Source of the DNA: an uncultured Agathobacter sp.
GTDB taxonomy: Bacteria; Bacillota; Clostridia; Lachnospirales; Lachnospiraceae
Direction: 5' to 3'
NCBI GenBank assembly: GCA_934316545.1
Contig: CAKRDT010000005.1
Location: 15,877 to 79,876, forward strand
Length of the DNA: 64,000 nucleotides
Shown here: positions 19,135 through 27,657 of the stretch, piece by piece
Layout: the number at the start of each line of letters is the position of its first letter
Position numbering within the stretch: the first letter of the stretch is position 1
The notes under the pieces: generated by a model
Told to the model about the DNA's origin: nothing
Databases searched by the model: none
The model's input: only the letters and a program-made list of their open reading frames with translations
Translations under genes and position numbers: made by a program

Positions 19135-19983
19135 CTAGTACGGATCTCCCAAAGCTTCCTGTGAACGTTCTATCGTTTTACCGAAGATATTCGATACACC
19201 CTTTGGCATGAAGTCAAATACCGGAGGAACGTACTCTTTACCGGTATTCGTAATATAGTACATGTTCAGTGTCATCTCACCGGTCAGTTTTCCGGTAGCA
19301 TCGTCAAACGCAGCCGTAAACTGCGTAATCGTTGTGCGGTCCTGAAACGCATTGACATACGCGATCATTTCTTTTAATCCGTTGTAGCTTGCTTCGTAAC
19401 GGATTCCGATCGATGCATAATATCCTGCGACATCTCCGGTTGTATCTGCAGATGCGTCCGTTGCTGCATCGTCTGTTCCGTCCCCGGTGCTCTGGGTATC
19501 CGCAGTGGTATCCGTTGTCGCAGAAGTGTCATCGGCCGCACTGTCGGCGGCTCCGTCCGCGGTCTCCGTGCTGCTGTCCGCAGTATCTGCGCTGCTGTCC
19601 GCTGTTGTCGTATCGGCTGCTCCCACAAGCGGCATACGCATCGCAAACGTGATATCCGTGATATGGAAATCACTGCTGTGGTCTTCATAATCCTGCAGCG
19701 ATTCGATGGATTTCTCCGTCGTCATATCGGACGGATACTTCGCAATAATGTCCGCCTGCGTCTGCTTCATATTCTCAATATTTTCCTTTACCTGCGACAG
19801 GGAAGCCTCCATCTGCTGCATCTGCTGCACCTTGGCACTATCCTGCTCGTTCTGTGCCTCAAGTTCGCTCGCCTTCGTCATTCCTTTATTGAAGATGAAA
19901 AAGTAAGAGCACGCCAGAATCACGATTGCAAAGAATATGATCAAAAGCCGCTTATCCGAATCTGAAATTTTTATCTTATTCAT
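19135..19983 (-). CDS. pilO: PilO-like pilus assembly protein with Ala/Thr/Asp/Ser-rich insertion
   Basis: This 282-residue bitopic protein has one transmembrane helix near residues 12-32 (LLIIFFAIVILACSYFFIF) and a coiled coil (about 36-75, QNEQDSAKVQQMQQMEASL), then a PilO-type domain ending in MTLNMYYITN. About 55 residues in the middle (roughly 135-190) consist almost entirely of Ala, Thr, Asp and Ser. The ATG at 19983 overlaps the upstream stop (ATGAATAA), so it is coupled to the pilM/N gene. It is expected to align the cytoplasmic platform with the pilus. Confidence 0.75.
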   Translation of the reverse strand: MNKIKISDSDKRLLIIFFAIVILACSYFFIFNKGMTKASELEAQNEQDSAKVQQMQQMEASLSQVKENIENMKQTQADIIAKYPSDMTTEKSIESLQDYEDHSSDFHITDITFAMRMPLVGAADTTTADSSADTADSSTETADGAADSAADDTSATTDTTADTQSTGDGTDDAATDASADTTGDVAGYYASIGIRYEASYNGLKEMIAYVNAFQDRTTITQFTAAFDDATGKLTGEMTLNMYYITNTGKEYVPPVFDFMPKGVSNIFGKTIERSQEALGDPY

Positions 19984-21700
19984 CTGCCTGCTCCTCCGAT
20001 TCCTGCACATCTGCATAATATGCATTCACTGTATAAGTCCACTCGCTGCTTCCGCTCTCCTCATCCGTCTGTTCCGACATGGATGGGATCGAAGGATCCG
20101 TAAGTAATGTCACATTCTGGAAATTGAGCAGCATCTGGCCAACCGTAATCTTTCGATCCGCCGTCATATTCAGCGTGATCAGATTGTCATCCGTCTGCAT
20201 ACTGGTTACTTTTATTGCACTCGGAAGTTCTGCTTCCAACTGCTCGATCAGAGGAAGAAGATATTCATTCTTTGTCTTCGTTGCGTCATCGATTGTGACA
20301 TAAACCTGCTCCTCCTGCTGCACGCTGCTGCTCTCGTCATACGTCTGCTGCACATAGGCAAGCGACTCCAACTGATCCGTCAGATGACGATGCTCGGAAT
20401 GGGCGATCAGCTGACGCACGCTCGATCCAAGGATCAAAAGCAGACTAAGCAGTAATGATCCCGCCAGCAGTACATATGCCGTGTGCAGATCATTTTTCTT
20501 GGAATCTGCCGCCTGCATCTCCTTCGGCTTCGCGTCAAGCGGATGCACAGCAGCACCGATCACCGAAAGGAATCCGACCGGCGTGGCTGCACGCGGCTGT
20601 CTTGGGGTGCTGCTCTCTTCCATTACCGGATCGGTATAATCCTGATGCTCTTTCTTTCCGGCTTTCTTTTTGTCATTTACTCCATTCTGATTTCTCAGAT
20701 CGATGATCTTTGCGAAATCAATCTTCTGCAGCGGAAGCGGTAACTCCTGCGCAAAAAGCTTATGGATTCCCGCAAAACGCGATCCGTCGCCGACCAGATA
20801 CACGTTTCCGACGAACTCTTTTTTTACCTGATTCTGATAATAGTCCAATGCCGTATTGGCAATGCGCAGATGATACCGGAGCGATTCCGCCAGATCCTCA
20901 TATGCCTCGTCTGCCTGTGTCTGATCGATCGCCTGCTGCGCAGGATCTCCGTTGTCCGGCATCGACGGCTTATTAAAGATGACATTGTGCTCCAGCAGGA
21001 AATCAAATGCCTTCTCCTCGTCATCGATTCCAAGGATCGGATGATCCACCACGGCGGAAATGGTTGCACCGTATCCGTATGGTGTCACACGCTGGAACGC
21101 AAGTTTCTTGTTCTCTAAAATGCTGATAACGGTCGCCTGCTCCTCCAGCTGGATGATCATCGCATTATCTACGAAGCTGTCACACATCAGCTGAATGCAG
21201 CCATTGCCGATATAATCAAAGGTTTCCACCTTCAGTCCTGCCAGTTGGGCAAAGGACACATAGTTGCCCAGCAGATTATCCGGGATTGCGACCAGAAGAA
21301 GCTTTAACTGTTTTTTCCCGTCATCCTCAACGACATCCATCTTGCTGTAACTGATCGTGTAGCCACTGATGTCCATCGGGAAATAATCGCGGCTCTGCGC
21401 ATCGATGATGCCCTTGATCTTGTTGTCTTTGACATACGGAATCACCACTTCGCGGGTAACGACCTTGGAAGAGGACAACGTAAATACAACGTCCTTTTCC
21501 AAAATCTGCCGGCGCACAAGTTCTTCTTTTAACGCTCTCGCCAGACTGTCTTTATCTCTTATGTATCCGTCTTCCACCGCATGCTCCGGCGTACGGAAGG
21601 CAAATGCCTCATGTACCGGTGGATTTTTCTTGCGGTAATCGACCAAAGCGACCTTGGTCCACTGGATTCCGGTCTCAATACTGATCACTTTTTTTGCCAC
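19976..21700 (-). CDS. PilM-PilN fusion, type IV pilus assembly platform protein
   Basis: In this 574-residue protein, residues 1-340 are an actin-like PilM domain (VISIETGIQWTKVALVDY, LLVAIPDNLLGNYVSFAQLAGL, VYLVGDGSRFAGI). A Lys/Pro-rich linker follows, then a transmembrane helix near 420-440 (AYVLLAGSLLLSLLLILGSS) and an exported PilN-like region with a coiled coil and repeated beta strands. PilM and PilN are normally separate proteins whose tail peptide docks in PilM; here both are in one chain. The start is GTG at 21700, after GAGGGGG. The 150 bases upstream are AT-rich and contain the hairpin ATATATG..CATATAT. Confidence 0.8.
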   Translation of the reverse strand: MAKKVISIETGIQWTKVALVDYRKKNPPVHEAFAFRTPEHAVEDGYIRDKDSLARALKEELVRRQILEKDVVFTLSSSKVVTREVVIPYVKDNKIKGIIDAQSRDYFPMDISGYTISYSKMDVVEDDGKKQLKLLLVAIPDNLLGNYVSFAQLAGLKVETFDYIGNGCIQLMCDSFVDNAMIIQLEEQATVISILENKKLAFQRVTPYGYGATISAVVDHPILGIDDEEKAFDFLLEHNVIFNKPSMPDNGDPAQQAIDQTQADEAYEDLAESLRYHLRIANTALDYYQNQVKKEFVGNVYLVGDGSRFAGIHKLFAQELPLPLQKIDFAKIIDLRNQNGVNDKKKAGKKEHQDYTDPVMEESSTPRQPRAATPVGFLSVIGAAVHPLDAKPKEMQAADSKKNDLHTAYVLLAGSLLLSLLLILGSSVRQLIAHSEHRHLTDQLESLAYVQQTYDESSSVQQEEQVYVTIDDATKTKNEYLLPLIEQLEAELPSAIKVTSMQTDDNLITLNMTADRKITVGQMLLNFQNVTLLTDPSIPSMSEQTDEESGSSEWTYTVNAYYADVQESEEQADE

Positions 21701-21850
21701 TTTTTCTTCCCCCTCATTTTCGTTCCAAATATATATGGAAAAACATATATAAAACAATCACCAGCTCTCACACTTTCTTTTCCAAACGCAATTGTCTTAT
21801 ATATATTTTCCGTTCTATGCACAGACAAAAGAAGTAAGTTTTCTCTTCTT

Positions 21851-22615
21851 TTAGTAAATTCCCATCATGCCAAGATACCATGTCCAGAACCGGTCGCCCC
21901 AGAGTGCGGCAATATAGATTCCGGCAGAAAGATACGGACCCATCGCAAGTAAGTTATTGCGTTTGCTTACTTTCATGCGGATCGTATGAAGAACCGAACC
22001 GAGTATGCACGCAAGTACAAATGCAAGCAGTATGTTTCTGGCTCCGAGCAGAAGTCCCGCATACGCCATAAGCTTGATATCTCCGCCGCCGATCGCCTTG
22101 CCGGAGGAGAAATAATACAGACCATACAAAAACAGACTGACGCAGAAAGCACCGATCAGGTGCGATACGATATGCCGGTAATCATAGACCGTCATAATGA
22201 TACCGAGAAGTCCGATAAACAGATTAAACGTCACCGGTATCCGAAACGTTCTTTCATCAATGACCGTAATAACGATCAGAGCAGATGTCATGAGACAATA
22301 CAGCACACTGCTGAACGTGAAACCGTTCGCCATGAAAACGATCACATACAGCACACCATTCAGAGCCTCGATTAATGGGTACTGTATGGAAATCTTAGCA
22401 CCACATTGCCGGCATCTGCCCCGAAGCATTATGTACGAAAATACAGGAACCATATCACGCCAGCCCAGCTTACGCCCACAGCTCATGCAGTGCGAGGAGC
22501 GCACGATATTCTCCTTCTTCGGGATGCGGAAAATGCAGACATTTAAGAAGCTGCCGATCACGATTCCGTAGAGAAATGCAATTGTGTAGATGAAAATGGT
22601 AAGTTGGGTTAGCAT
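21851..22615 (-). CDS. pilD: Prepilin peptidase (type 4 leader peptidase)
   Basis: This 254-residue polytopic A24-family aspartyl protease removes prepilin leaders and methylates the new N terminus. The N-terminal methylase half has GSFLNVCIFRIP and two zinc CxxC pairs (CMSCGRKLG, CRQCGAK). The protease half carries the catalytic Asp in VIDERTFRIP and in GGGDIKLMA. About seven helices are predicted. Located between pilA and pilM/N, it would process all five prepilins of the operon. Confidence 0.95.
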   Translation of the reverse strand: MLTQLTIFIYTIAFLYGIVIGSFLNVCIFRIPKKENIVRSSHCMSCGRKLGWRDMVPVFSYIMLRGRCRQCGAKISIQYPLIEALNGVLYVIVFMANGFTFSSVLYCLMTSALIVITVIDERTFRIPVTFNLFIGLLGIIMTVYDYRHIVSHLIGAFCVSLFLYGLYYFSSGKAIGGGDIKLMAYAGLLLGARNILLAFVLACILGSVLHTIRMKVSKRNNLLAMGPYLSAGIYIAALWGDRFWTWYLGMMGIY

Positions 22616-22644
22616 GGTAGTTTATTTACTCCTGAGTAATTATC

Positions 22645-23163
22645 TTAAAGTTCTGTTACTATAGCATCAAATACTTCTTTTCCTGCTGAACAAGCCGCAT
22701 CTGAATAAGCCTGTGTAGTAATTTTTTTGTTAGTCAAATCAATGCTAACCTGAATCTCAGCAATTGTCTTTCCTTTTTTTGATGCCATTTTACCAGTTGT
22801 AGATGCTGATCCAGCAAGGTCGTCAATTGAATCATAACCTGTTAATTCTTTAATTTCATCAGAAAGAGCAACCGCAGTTGTGTCACTTCCAGGTGCATAT
22901 ACTTTAAATGTAATATTAGTCTGAACCTTTTCCGCATTTGATGAATAAGCCGTAGTAGCTGCTGTACCATAGCTATTAATAATCTGGAAATCCTTTGCTT
23001 CCTTGGACTTGTTGATATAAGGAAGCACCTGTGTACCAACGATACCTACTAAAATTGCCATAATCGCGATAACGATGATCAACTCTACGAGAGAGAAACC
23101 TTTGTTATCCTTCTTTTCATTTTTTGCCTTCATGTTCTGAAGCATTTCCATAATCTTCTTCAT
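22645..23163 (-). CDS. pilA: Major type IV prepilin
   Basis: At 172 residues, it has leader MKKIMEMLQNMKAKNEKKDNKG cut before FSLVELIIVIAIMAILVGIV, with Glu at +5. The compact exported domain lacks a disulfide pair of Cys. AAAGGAGAT precedes the ATG at 23163. It differs from the minor prepilins by its short length, long basic leader and position after pilC, so it is the likely main fibre subunit. Confidence 0.9.
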   Translation of the reverse strand: MKKIMEMLQNMKAKNEKKDNKGFSLVELIIVIAIMAILVGIVGTQVLPYINKSKEAKDFQIINSYGTAATTAYSSNAEKVQTNITFKVYAPGSDTTAVALSDEIKELTGYDSIDDLAGSASTTGKMASKKGKTIAEIQVSIDLTNKKITTQAYSDAACSAGKEVFDAIVTEL

Positions 23164-23236
23164 ACCTTAGATCTCCTTTACTTATAAATACTTTTATTTA
23201 TTACCACATGCCCATGGCAGCATGTCATAACCCTTT

Positions 23237-24448
23237 TTACACTCCGATGTTGTCATACAGACTATACATCGGCATCATGATCGCCAATACGATTGGCACA
23301 ACGATGACCGCCATCACGATTATGATGAGTGGTTCCATCGCTGCAAGCAGCGACTGCGTCGCCATCTCCACTTCCTCGTCGTAATACGCCGCGATCTTGT
23401 CGAGCATATCCTCCATATTACCGGTTTCCTCACCGATCTCGATCATGTGATAGACCATCGGTGGAAAGACGCCGGATTGTTCCAGCGGTTTGGAAAGCGG
23501 AATACCCCGGCTGACTTCTTCCTGCGCTTCCTTGAGTGCCGCCTTAACCACCTCGTTTTTCATCATGCCGGTGACAAGCTCCAACGCATCGACCAGCTGG
23601 ATACCGGAGCCCATAAGGGTCGATAACGTGCGCGTCATGCTGGCACTCGCCGTCTTGATATTGAGGCTTCCGATCATCGGAAGCTTAAGCATCAGCCTTC
23701 CCCAGAGGATTGCTCCGTGTTCCGTCTTCTTAAACGACTTAACAAAGAGCACGATGCCCACGACGATGGCAACCATCAAAAACCATTTATGTACAAAGAA
23801 ATCACTGATGCCCATGACCGCACGCGTGATGCCCGGAAGCGTGCCCCCGACTTCATCAAACTGCGCCGTAAAGGTCGGCACAATCTTGATCATCATGATC
23901 GCAACGATTGCAATGATGACAATGATCAAGATCACCGGATAGATCGCCGATTTCACGATCAGCCCCTTCAGGTGGGCTTCCTTTTCAAACTGTCCGCCGA
24001 TCCGGTCGAAGGCTTTATCGATGCTTCCGGATGCCTCTCCCGCTGCAACCATATGTACCATCAGCTCCGGAAAGATCTTCGGATGCTGGGACATCGCCAC
24101 CGCAAGCGAATCCCCTTTCTGCACGGAGTCGCGCACATCCGCGATTGCCGCGGCGAACCTCTTGTTTTCCGTCTGCTCCGAAAGCATGTTTAATGCTTCG
24201 ATCACGGTTACGCCGGCGTTTAACACGCTCTCAAACTGCCGGCAGAAGACGGAAAGTTCGCGGACGCTGACCGCTTTTCCAATATGGATTTCCAGATCTT
24301 TATTGAATGCATTCGCCCGCGCGATGGATACGATCGTACTGCCGCCCGCCTTCAGTTCCGCGGTCGCGATCTCGATATTCTGCGCTTCGATCGTGCCGGA
24401 TTTCGGTTTGCCGTCCGGTCCTACGATCTCATACTTGTAACTTGCCAT
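23237..24448 (-). CDS. pilC: Type IV pilus inner-membrane platform protein
   Basis: At 403 residues, it contains two GspF/PilC repeats: FCRQFESVLNAGVTVIEAL (about 65) and TRTLSTLMGSGIQLVDAL (about 270), each followed by VHMVAAGEASGSIDKAF or YHMIEIGEETGNMEDML, with three transmembrane helices. It transmits PilB/PilT motor motion to the growing fibre. Length is standard. It starts nine bases after pilT. Confidence 0.97.
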   Translation of the reverse strand: MASYKYEIVGPDGKPKSGTIEAQNIEIATAELKAGGSTIVSIARANAFNKDLEIHIGKAVSVRELSVFCRQFESVLNAGVTVIEALNMLSEQTENKRFAAAIADVRDSVQKGDSLAVAMSQHPKIFPELMVHMVAAGEASGSIDKAFDRIGGQFEKEAHLKGLIVKSAIYPVILIIVIIAIVAIMMIKIVPTFTAQFDEVGGTLPGITRAVMGISDFFVHKWFLMVAIVVGIVLFVKSFKKTEHGAILWGRLMLKLPMIGSLNIKTASASMTRTLSTLMGSGIQLVDALELVTGMMKNEVVKAALKEAQEEVSRGIPLSKPLEQSGVFPPMVYHMIEIGEETGNMEDMLDKIAAYYDEEVEMATQSLLAAMEPLIIIVMAVIVVPIVLAIMMPMYSLYDNIGV

Positions 24449-24457
24449 ATCCGCCTC

Positions 24458-25519
24458 CTAATACAGTTTCTGCTGCATCGCAGCGGTATCCTGTGCATAC
24501 TCGACGGCATTGGCGCCATCGATCCTGTGCTTTAAGTACAGATTGAAAAGTGACTCGTCCATCGTCTGCATGCCAAGCTTTTTGCTCGTCTGCATGATCG
24601 ATGGGATCTGGTGCGCTTTGTCCTCGCGGATCAGATTCTTGATCGCCGGCGTCCCGAGCATGACCTCGAACGCCGCCACTCTGCCTTTGCCATCGATGGT
24701 CGGCAGAAGCTGCTGCGAGATGACCGCCTCCAGAACCGATGCAAGCTGCGAACGGATCTGGTTCTGCTGATGCGGCGGGAACACATCGACGATACGCTCG
24801 ATCGTCGGTGCCGCACCGATCGTATGCAAGGTCGAGAATACCAGATGGCCAGTCTCTGCCGCGGTAATCGCCGTGGAGATCGTGTCAAAGTCTCGCATCT
24901 CGCCCACCAGAATGATATCCGGATCCTCACGGAGAGCCGCACGAAGCGCGTTGCCGTACGAATCCGTGTCCAGTCCGATTTCCCTCTGGTTTACGATCGA
25001 CCGAATATGTTTATGTAAATACTCGATTGGGTCTTCTAGTGTAATGATATGTTCGTTTCGTTCCTTGTTGATGACATCGATGAGGGATGCCAGCGTCGTT
25101 GACTTACCGCTTCCGGTCGGTCCCGTTACCAGAACCAGTCCTCGTTTTTTCTTGGTAAGCCCTAAGACAGACTCCGGTACCCCAAGCTGATCCGGCGCCG
25201 GGATGTCGCTTGCCACAATACGCAGCACGGCCGCATAGGAGCCTCTCTGATGAAAGGCATTCACACGGAAGCGTCCGATACGCGGATCGGAATATGCGAA
25301 ATCGACTTCGCCGACTTCTTCCATGGTCTGTTTCTGCCTGGGACTAAACATTGATTCCACCAGCTGCTGCGTCATCGCCGGTGTCAGTCGCTCGAAGCCA
25401 TCCATCTCATAGAGCGTGCCGCTGATTCGGCATTTGGGTCTGACTCCTACTGTGATATGTACATCGGATGCATGATTCTCTTTTGCGATAGAAAGAAGTG
25501 TGTGCATTGATAATTCCAT
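24458..25519 (-). CDS. pilT: Type IV pilus retraction ATPase
   Basis: This 353-residue hexameric motor has Walker A GPTGSGKS (133-140), Asp box and Walker B (DPDIILVGEMRD), the His box STLHTIGAAPTIERIVDVFP and the C-terminal AIRNLIRE-type motif in variant form (AIKNLIREDK). AAGGGG precedes the ATG at 25519. Its presence means the pili can retract, as needed for twitching or DNA uptake. Confidence 0.97.
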   Translation of the reverse strand: MELSMHTLLSIAKENHASDVHITVGVRPKCRISGTLYEMDGFERLTPAMTQQLVESMFSPRQKQTMEEVGEVDFAYSDPRIGRFRVNAFHQRGSYAAVLRIVASDIPAPDQLGVPESVLGLTKKKRGLVLVTGPTGSGKSTTLASLIDVINKERNEHIITLEDPIEYLHKHIRSIVNQREIGLDTDSYGNALRAALREDPDIILVGEMRDFDTISTAITAAETGHLVFSTLHTIGAAPTIERIVDVFPPHQQNQIRSQLASVLEAVISQQLLPTIDGKGRVAAFEVMLGTPAIKNLIREDKAHQIPSIMQTSKKLGMQTMDESLFNLYLKHRIDGANAVEYAQDTAAMQQKLY

Positions 25520-25533
25520 TTTTAAAAACCCCT

Positions 25534-27276
25534 TTATTCATCATCCTCTTCGTAAGCTACCCGCCGCACTTCCTCGACTGTGGTAATTCCCCTGAGTGCA
25601 TACTCCACTGCACTCATACGAAGCGTTTTCATTCCATGCTTTCGTGCAATCTCCTCCAGCACGTCCGCATTCTCTCCCCTGTTGATCGCCTGTCTTAAGT
25701 CGGAGGTAATCGGCATGATCTCATAGACACCGATTCGTCCGAAATAGCCGGTTCCGCCGCAGCGGACACACTCTTTGTGCCCCGGTGTGCGCACCTGGAT
25801 GCGTTTCGGGCTGCCTGCAAAGCCAAGCGTTTTTTTCTCTTCTTCGGTTGCGTCCCTTACCACGCCGCACGCCGGACAGACGCGCCGCACCAGACGCTGC
25901 GCGATCACACCGACCACAGAGTCTGCGATCAGATAATTTTCCACTCCCATATCCGCCAGACGCGTGATCGTGTTGGCAGAACTGTTGGTATGTAAGGTAC
26001 TGACAACCAGATGGCCGGTGATCGACGCCTTGACCGCGATCTCCGCCGTCTCCTGATCTCGGATCTCTCCGATCATAATGATATCCGGATCCTGACGCAG
26101 AATCGAACGAAGCGCGCTGCCGAAGGTCAGCCCCGCCTTCTCGTTTACCTGCACCTGATTGACACCGTTTAGATTGGCCTCAACCGGATCCTCAACCGTG
26201 ATAATATTGACACCCTCCACGTTCAGCTCACTGAGCGCTGTATAAAGCGTGGTGGACTTACCGCTTCCGGTCGGTCCCGTTACCAGAATCAGTCCGTTCG
26301 GATGGCTTAGGATGCGATTGAATTTTTCCAATTCGTCATCCGGGAATCCTAAATCCCTTTTATCCATGGTGAGTGCCTTCTTCTGCGCAAGTCGCATAAC
26401 GACCTTCTCACCGTAAACCGTCGGAAGAATGGATACTCGGATATCGTACTCCTGACGGTCGACAATGCTTGTGGCTCGTCCGTCCTGCGGGCGGCGCTTC
26501 TCGGATATGTCAAGTCCGCTGACGATCTTGATTCGTGCGATCAAAGCCGCATGCAGACCGATATCGTGCCGCATCGCTTCATGCAGCACTCCATCGACAC
26601 GGAACCGGATGCGCACCTGATTTTCCATCGGTTCAATATGGATATCACTGGCTCGTTTATGGACTGCCTGCTCGATGATCTGCGCGAGAAGCTTAACGAT
26701 CGGTGCCTGCTGCACGCTGCTTTCTTCGCCGCTTCCCGGTTCGACCGCGGCTCTCGCTTTGGCCTGTTCTTCACGCTCTCTTGTGTACTGTTCCGCCACT
26801 CGGAGCGCTTCCGCATTGCCGTAATACCGGTCGATCGCCGCAGCAATATCACTTGTCGTGGCCACATACCGTTCCACCTGGCAGCCCGTGATGATCGAAA
26901 TATCGTCCATCGCACGGATATCCATTGGGTCGCTCATCGCTACTTTAAGGAGATTCGGATTCTTCTCATTAAACTGAAAAGGGATCAGCATATACTTTCG
27001 AAGAACCGACTCTTCGACCAGTCTGATGATCTCTTCCGGAATTCGGATCGTCGATAAGTCAATGCTCTCGATCTTCAGCTGCATTTTCAGTGCATCCATG
27101 ATCTGTTTCTCATCGGTCATGCCCAGATCGATCAATACGACACCGAGACGATATCCTTTTTTTTCGGTTTTCTGTATCTGTAAAGCCTGCATCAGTTGAT
27201 CCTGTGTAATGACCCCGGCATCCACAAGCAGATCGCCCAATCGCTTCTTTCGGCTTCCCCCCACTAAGTTATCCAT
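25534..27276 (-). CDS. pilB: Type IV pilus extension ATPase
   Basis: At 580 residues, it has an N-terminal GspE/PilB domain (KRLGDLLVDAGVITQDQLMQAL), a Walker A GPTGSGKSTT near 340, Walker B with DPDIIMIGEIRD, and a zinc-binding tetracysteine (CPACGVVRD ... CVRCGGTGYFGR). It powers pilus polymerisation. The ATG at 27276 is preferred over that at 27291 because AGGGGGAAAC precedes it. It is the first gene of the pilus operon, with pilT 14 bases downstream. Confidence 0.96.
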   Translation of the reverse strand: MDNLVGGSRKKRLGDLLVDAGVITQDQLMQALQIQKTEKKGYRLGVVLIDLGMTDEKQIMDALKMQLKIESIDLSTIRIPEEIIRLVEESVLRKYMLIPFQFNEKNPNLLKVAMSDPMDIRAMDDISIITGCQVERYVATTSDIAAAIDRYYGNAEALRVAEQYTREREEQAKARAAVEPGSGEESSVQQAPIVKLLAQIIEQAVHKRASDIHIEPMENQVRIRFRVDGVLHEAMRHDIGLHAALIARIKIVSGLDISEKRRPQDGRATSIVDRQEYDIRVSILPTVYGEKVVMRLAQKKALTMDKRDLGFPDDELEKFNRILSHPNGLILVTGPTGSGKSTTLYTALSELNVEGVNIITVEDPVEANLNGVNQVQVNEKAGLTFGSALRSILRQDPDIIMIGEIRDQETAEIAVKASITGHLVVSTLHTNSSANTITRLADMGVENYLIADSVVGVIAQRLVRRVCPACGVVRDATEEEKKTLGFAGSPKRIQVRTPGHKECVRCGGTGYFGRIGVYEIMPITSDLRQAINRGENADVLEEIARKHGMKTLRMSAVEYALRGITTVEEVRRVAYEEDDE

Positions 27277-27355
27277 GTTTCCCCCTAACATGCATATCAG
27301 GCCACCCTACAAGACCTGACGACCTGCTTATACACGCAGGTTTCTCTATTCCATA
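27277..27355 (-). promoter_or_regulatory. Structured leader of the pilus operon
   Basis: Two consecutive hairpins, CCTGC..GCAGG and TCAGG..CCTGA, occupy the roughly 80 bases between the predicted start of transcription and pilB. I compared it by eye with the c-di-GMP class I core and did not find it. Function is unknown. Confidence 0.45.
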
Positions 27356-27361
27356 ACAACT

Positions 27362-27390
27362 ATTATAATTTTTCCAACAATATAATGCAA
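27362..27390 (-). promoter_or_regulatory. Promoter of the type IV pilus operon
   Basis: TTGCAT (27385-27390), 17 bases and consensus TATAAT (27362-27367) on the minus strand, about 85 bases before pilB. Confidence 0.75.
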
Positions 27391-27471
27391 TAGTGCAAAC
27401 CTAAATTTGTATTTTTTTGTGCAAGTTGCATCAGCTTGTTCCATTGCAGCATCCATCCGGTTCCGTTTTAC

Positions 27472-27609
27472 AGAAACGCAGAAGGCACGTCCATCAAGGC
27501 CTGTACCTTCTGCGTTTCTAAATAAAGTGTGCGCCTGCCGCACACTTTCGCGCGCGAGCGGTATATTCCATATAAACTTCATCTCCGCGAGCTGCGCATC
27601 CCCGCGGAG
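27472..27609. other. Cluster of three hairpins between pilB and the carboxypeptidase gene
   Basis: Perfect stems in a row are AGAAACGCAGAAGG (27472-27485) with 27506-27519, AAAGTGTGCG (27524-27533) with 27539-27548, and CTCCGCG (27583-27589) with 27603-27609. The third is followed on plus by GTTTTTAATT. They probably act as transcription insulators between the two minus-strand units. No reading frame is convincing here. Confidence 0.7.
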
Positions 27610-27632
27610 CGTTTTTAATTAGGCGTTTTTTA

Positions 27633-27657
27633 ATCATAGGAAGGAATTTCCTATGAT
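27633..27657. other. Palindrome, copy 2 of the CATAGGAAGGAA family
   Basis: ATCATAGGAA (27633-27642) pairs with TTCCTATGAT (27648-27657). It abuts the carboxypeptidase stop codon. It shares CATAGGAAGGAATTTCC with the palindrome at 4896-4920. Confidence 0.75.

Noticed and set aside
27277..27390. c-di-GMP class I riboswitch upstream of pilB
   Set aside because: The conserved core sequences of that class were not found, although two hairpins exist.
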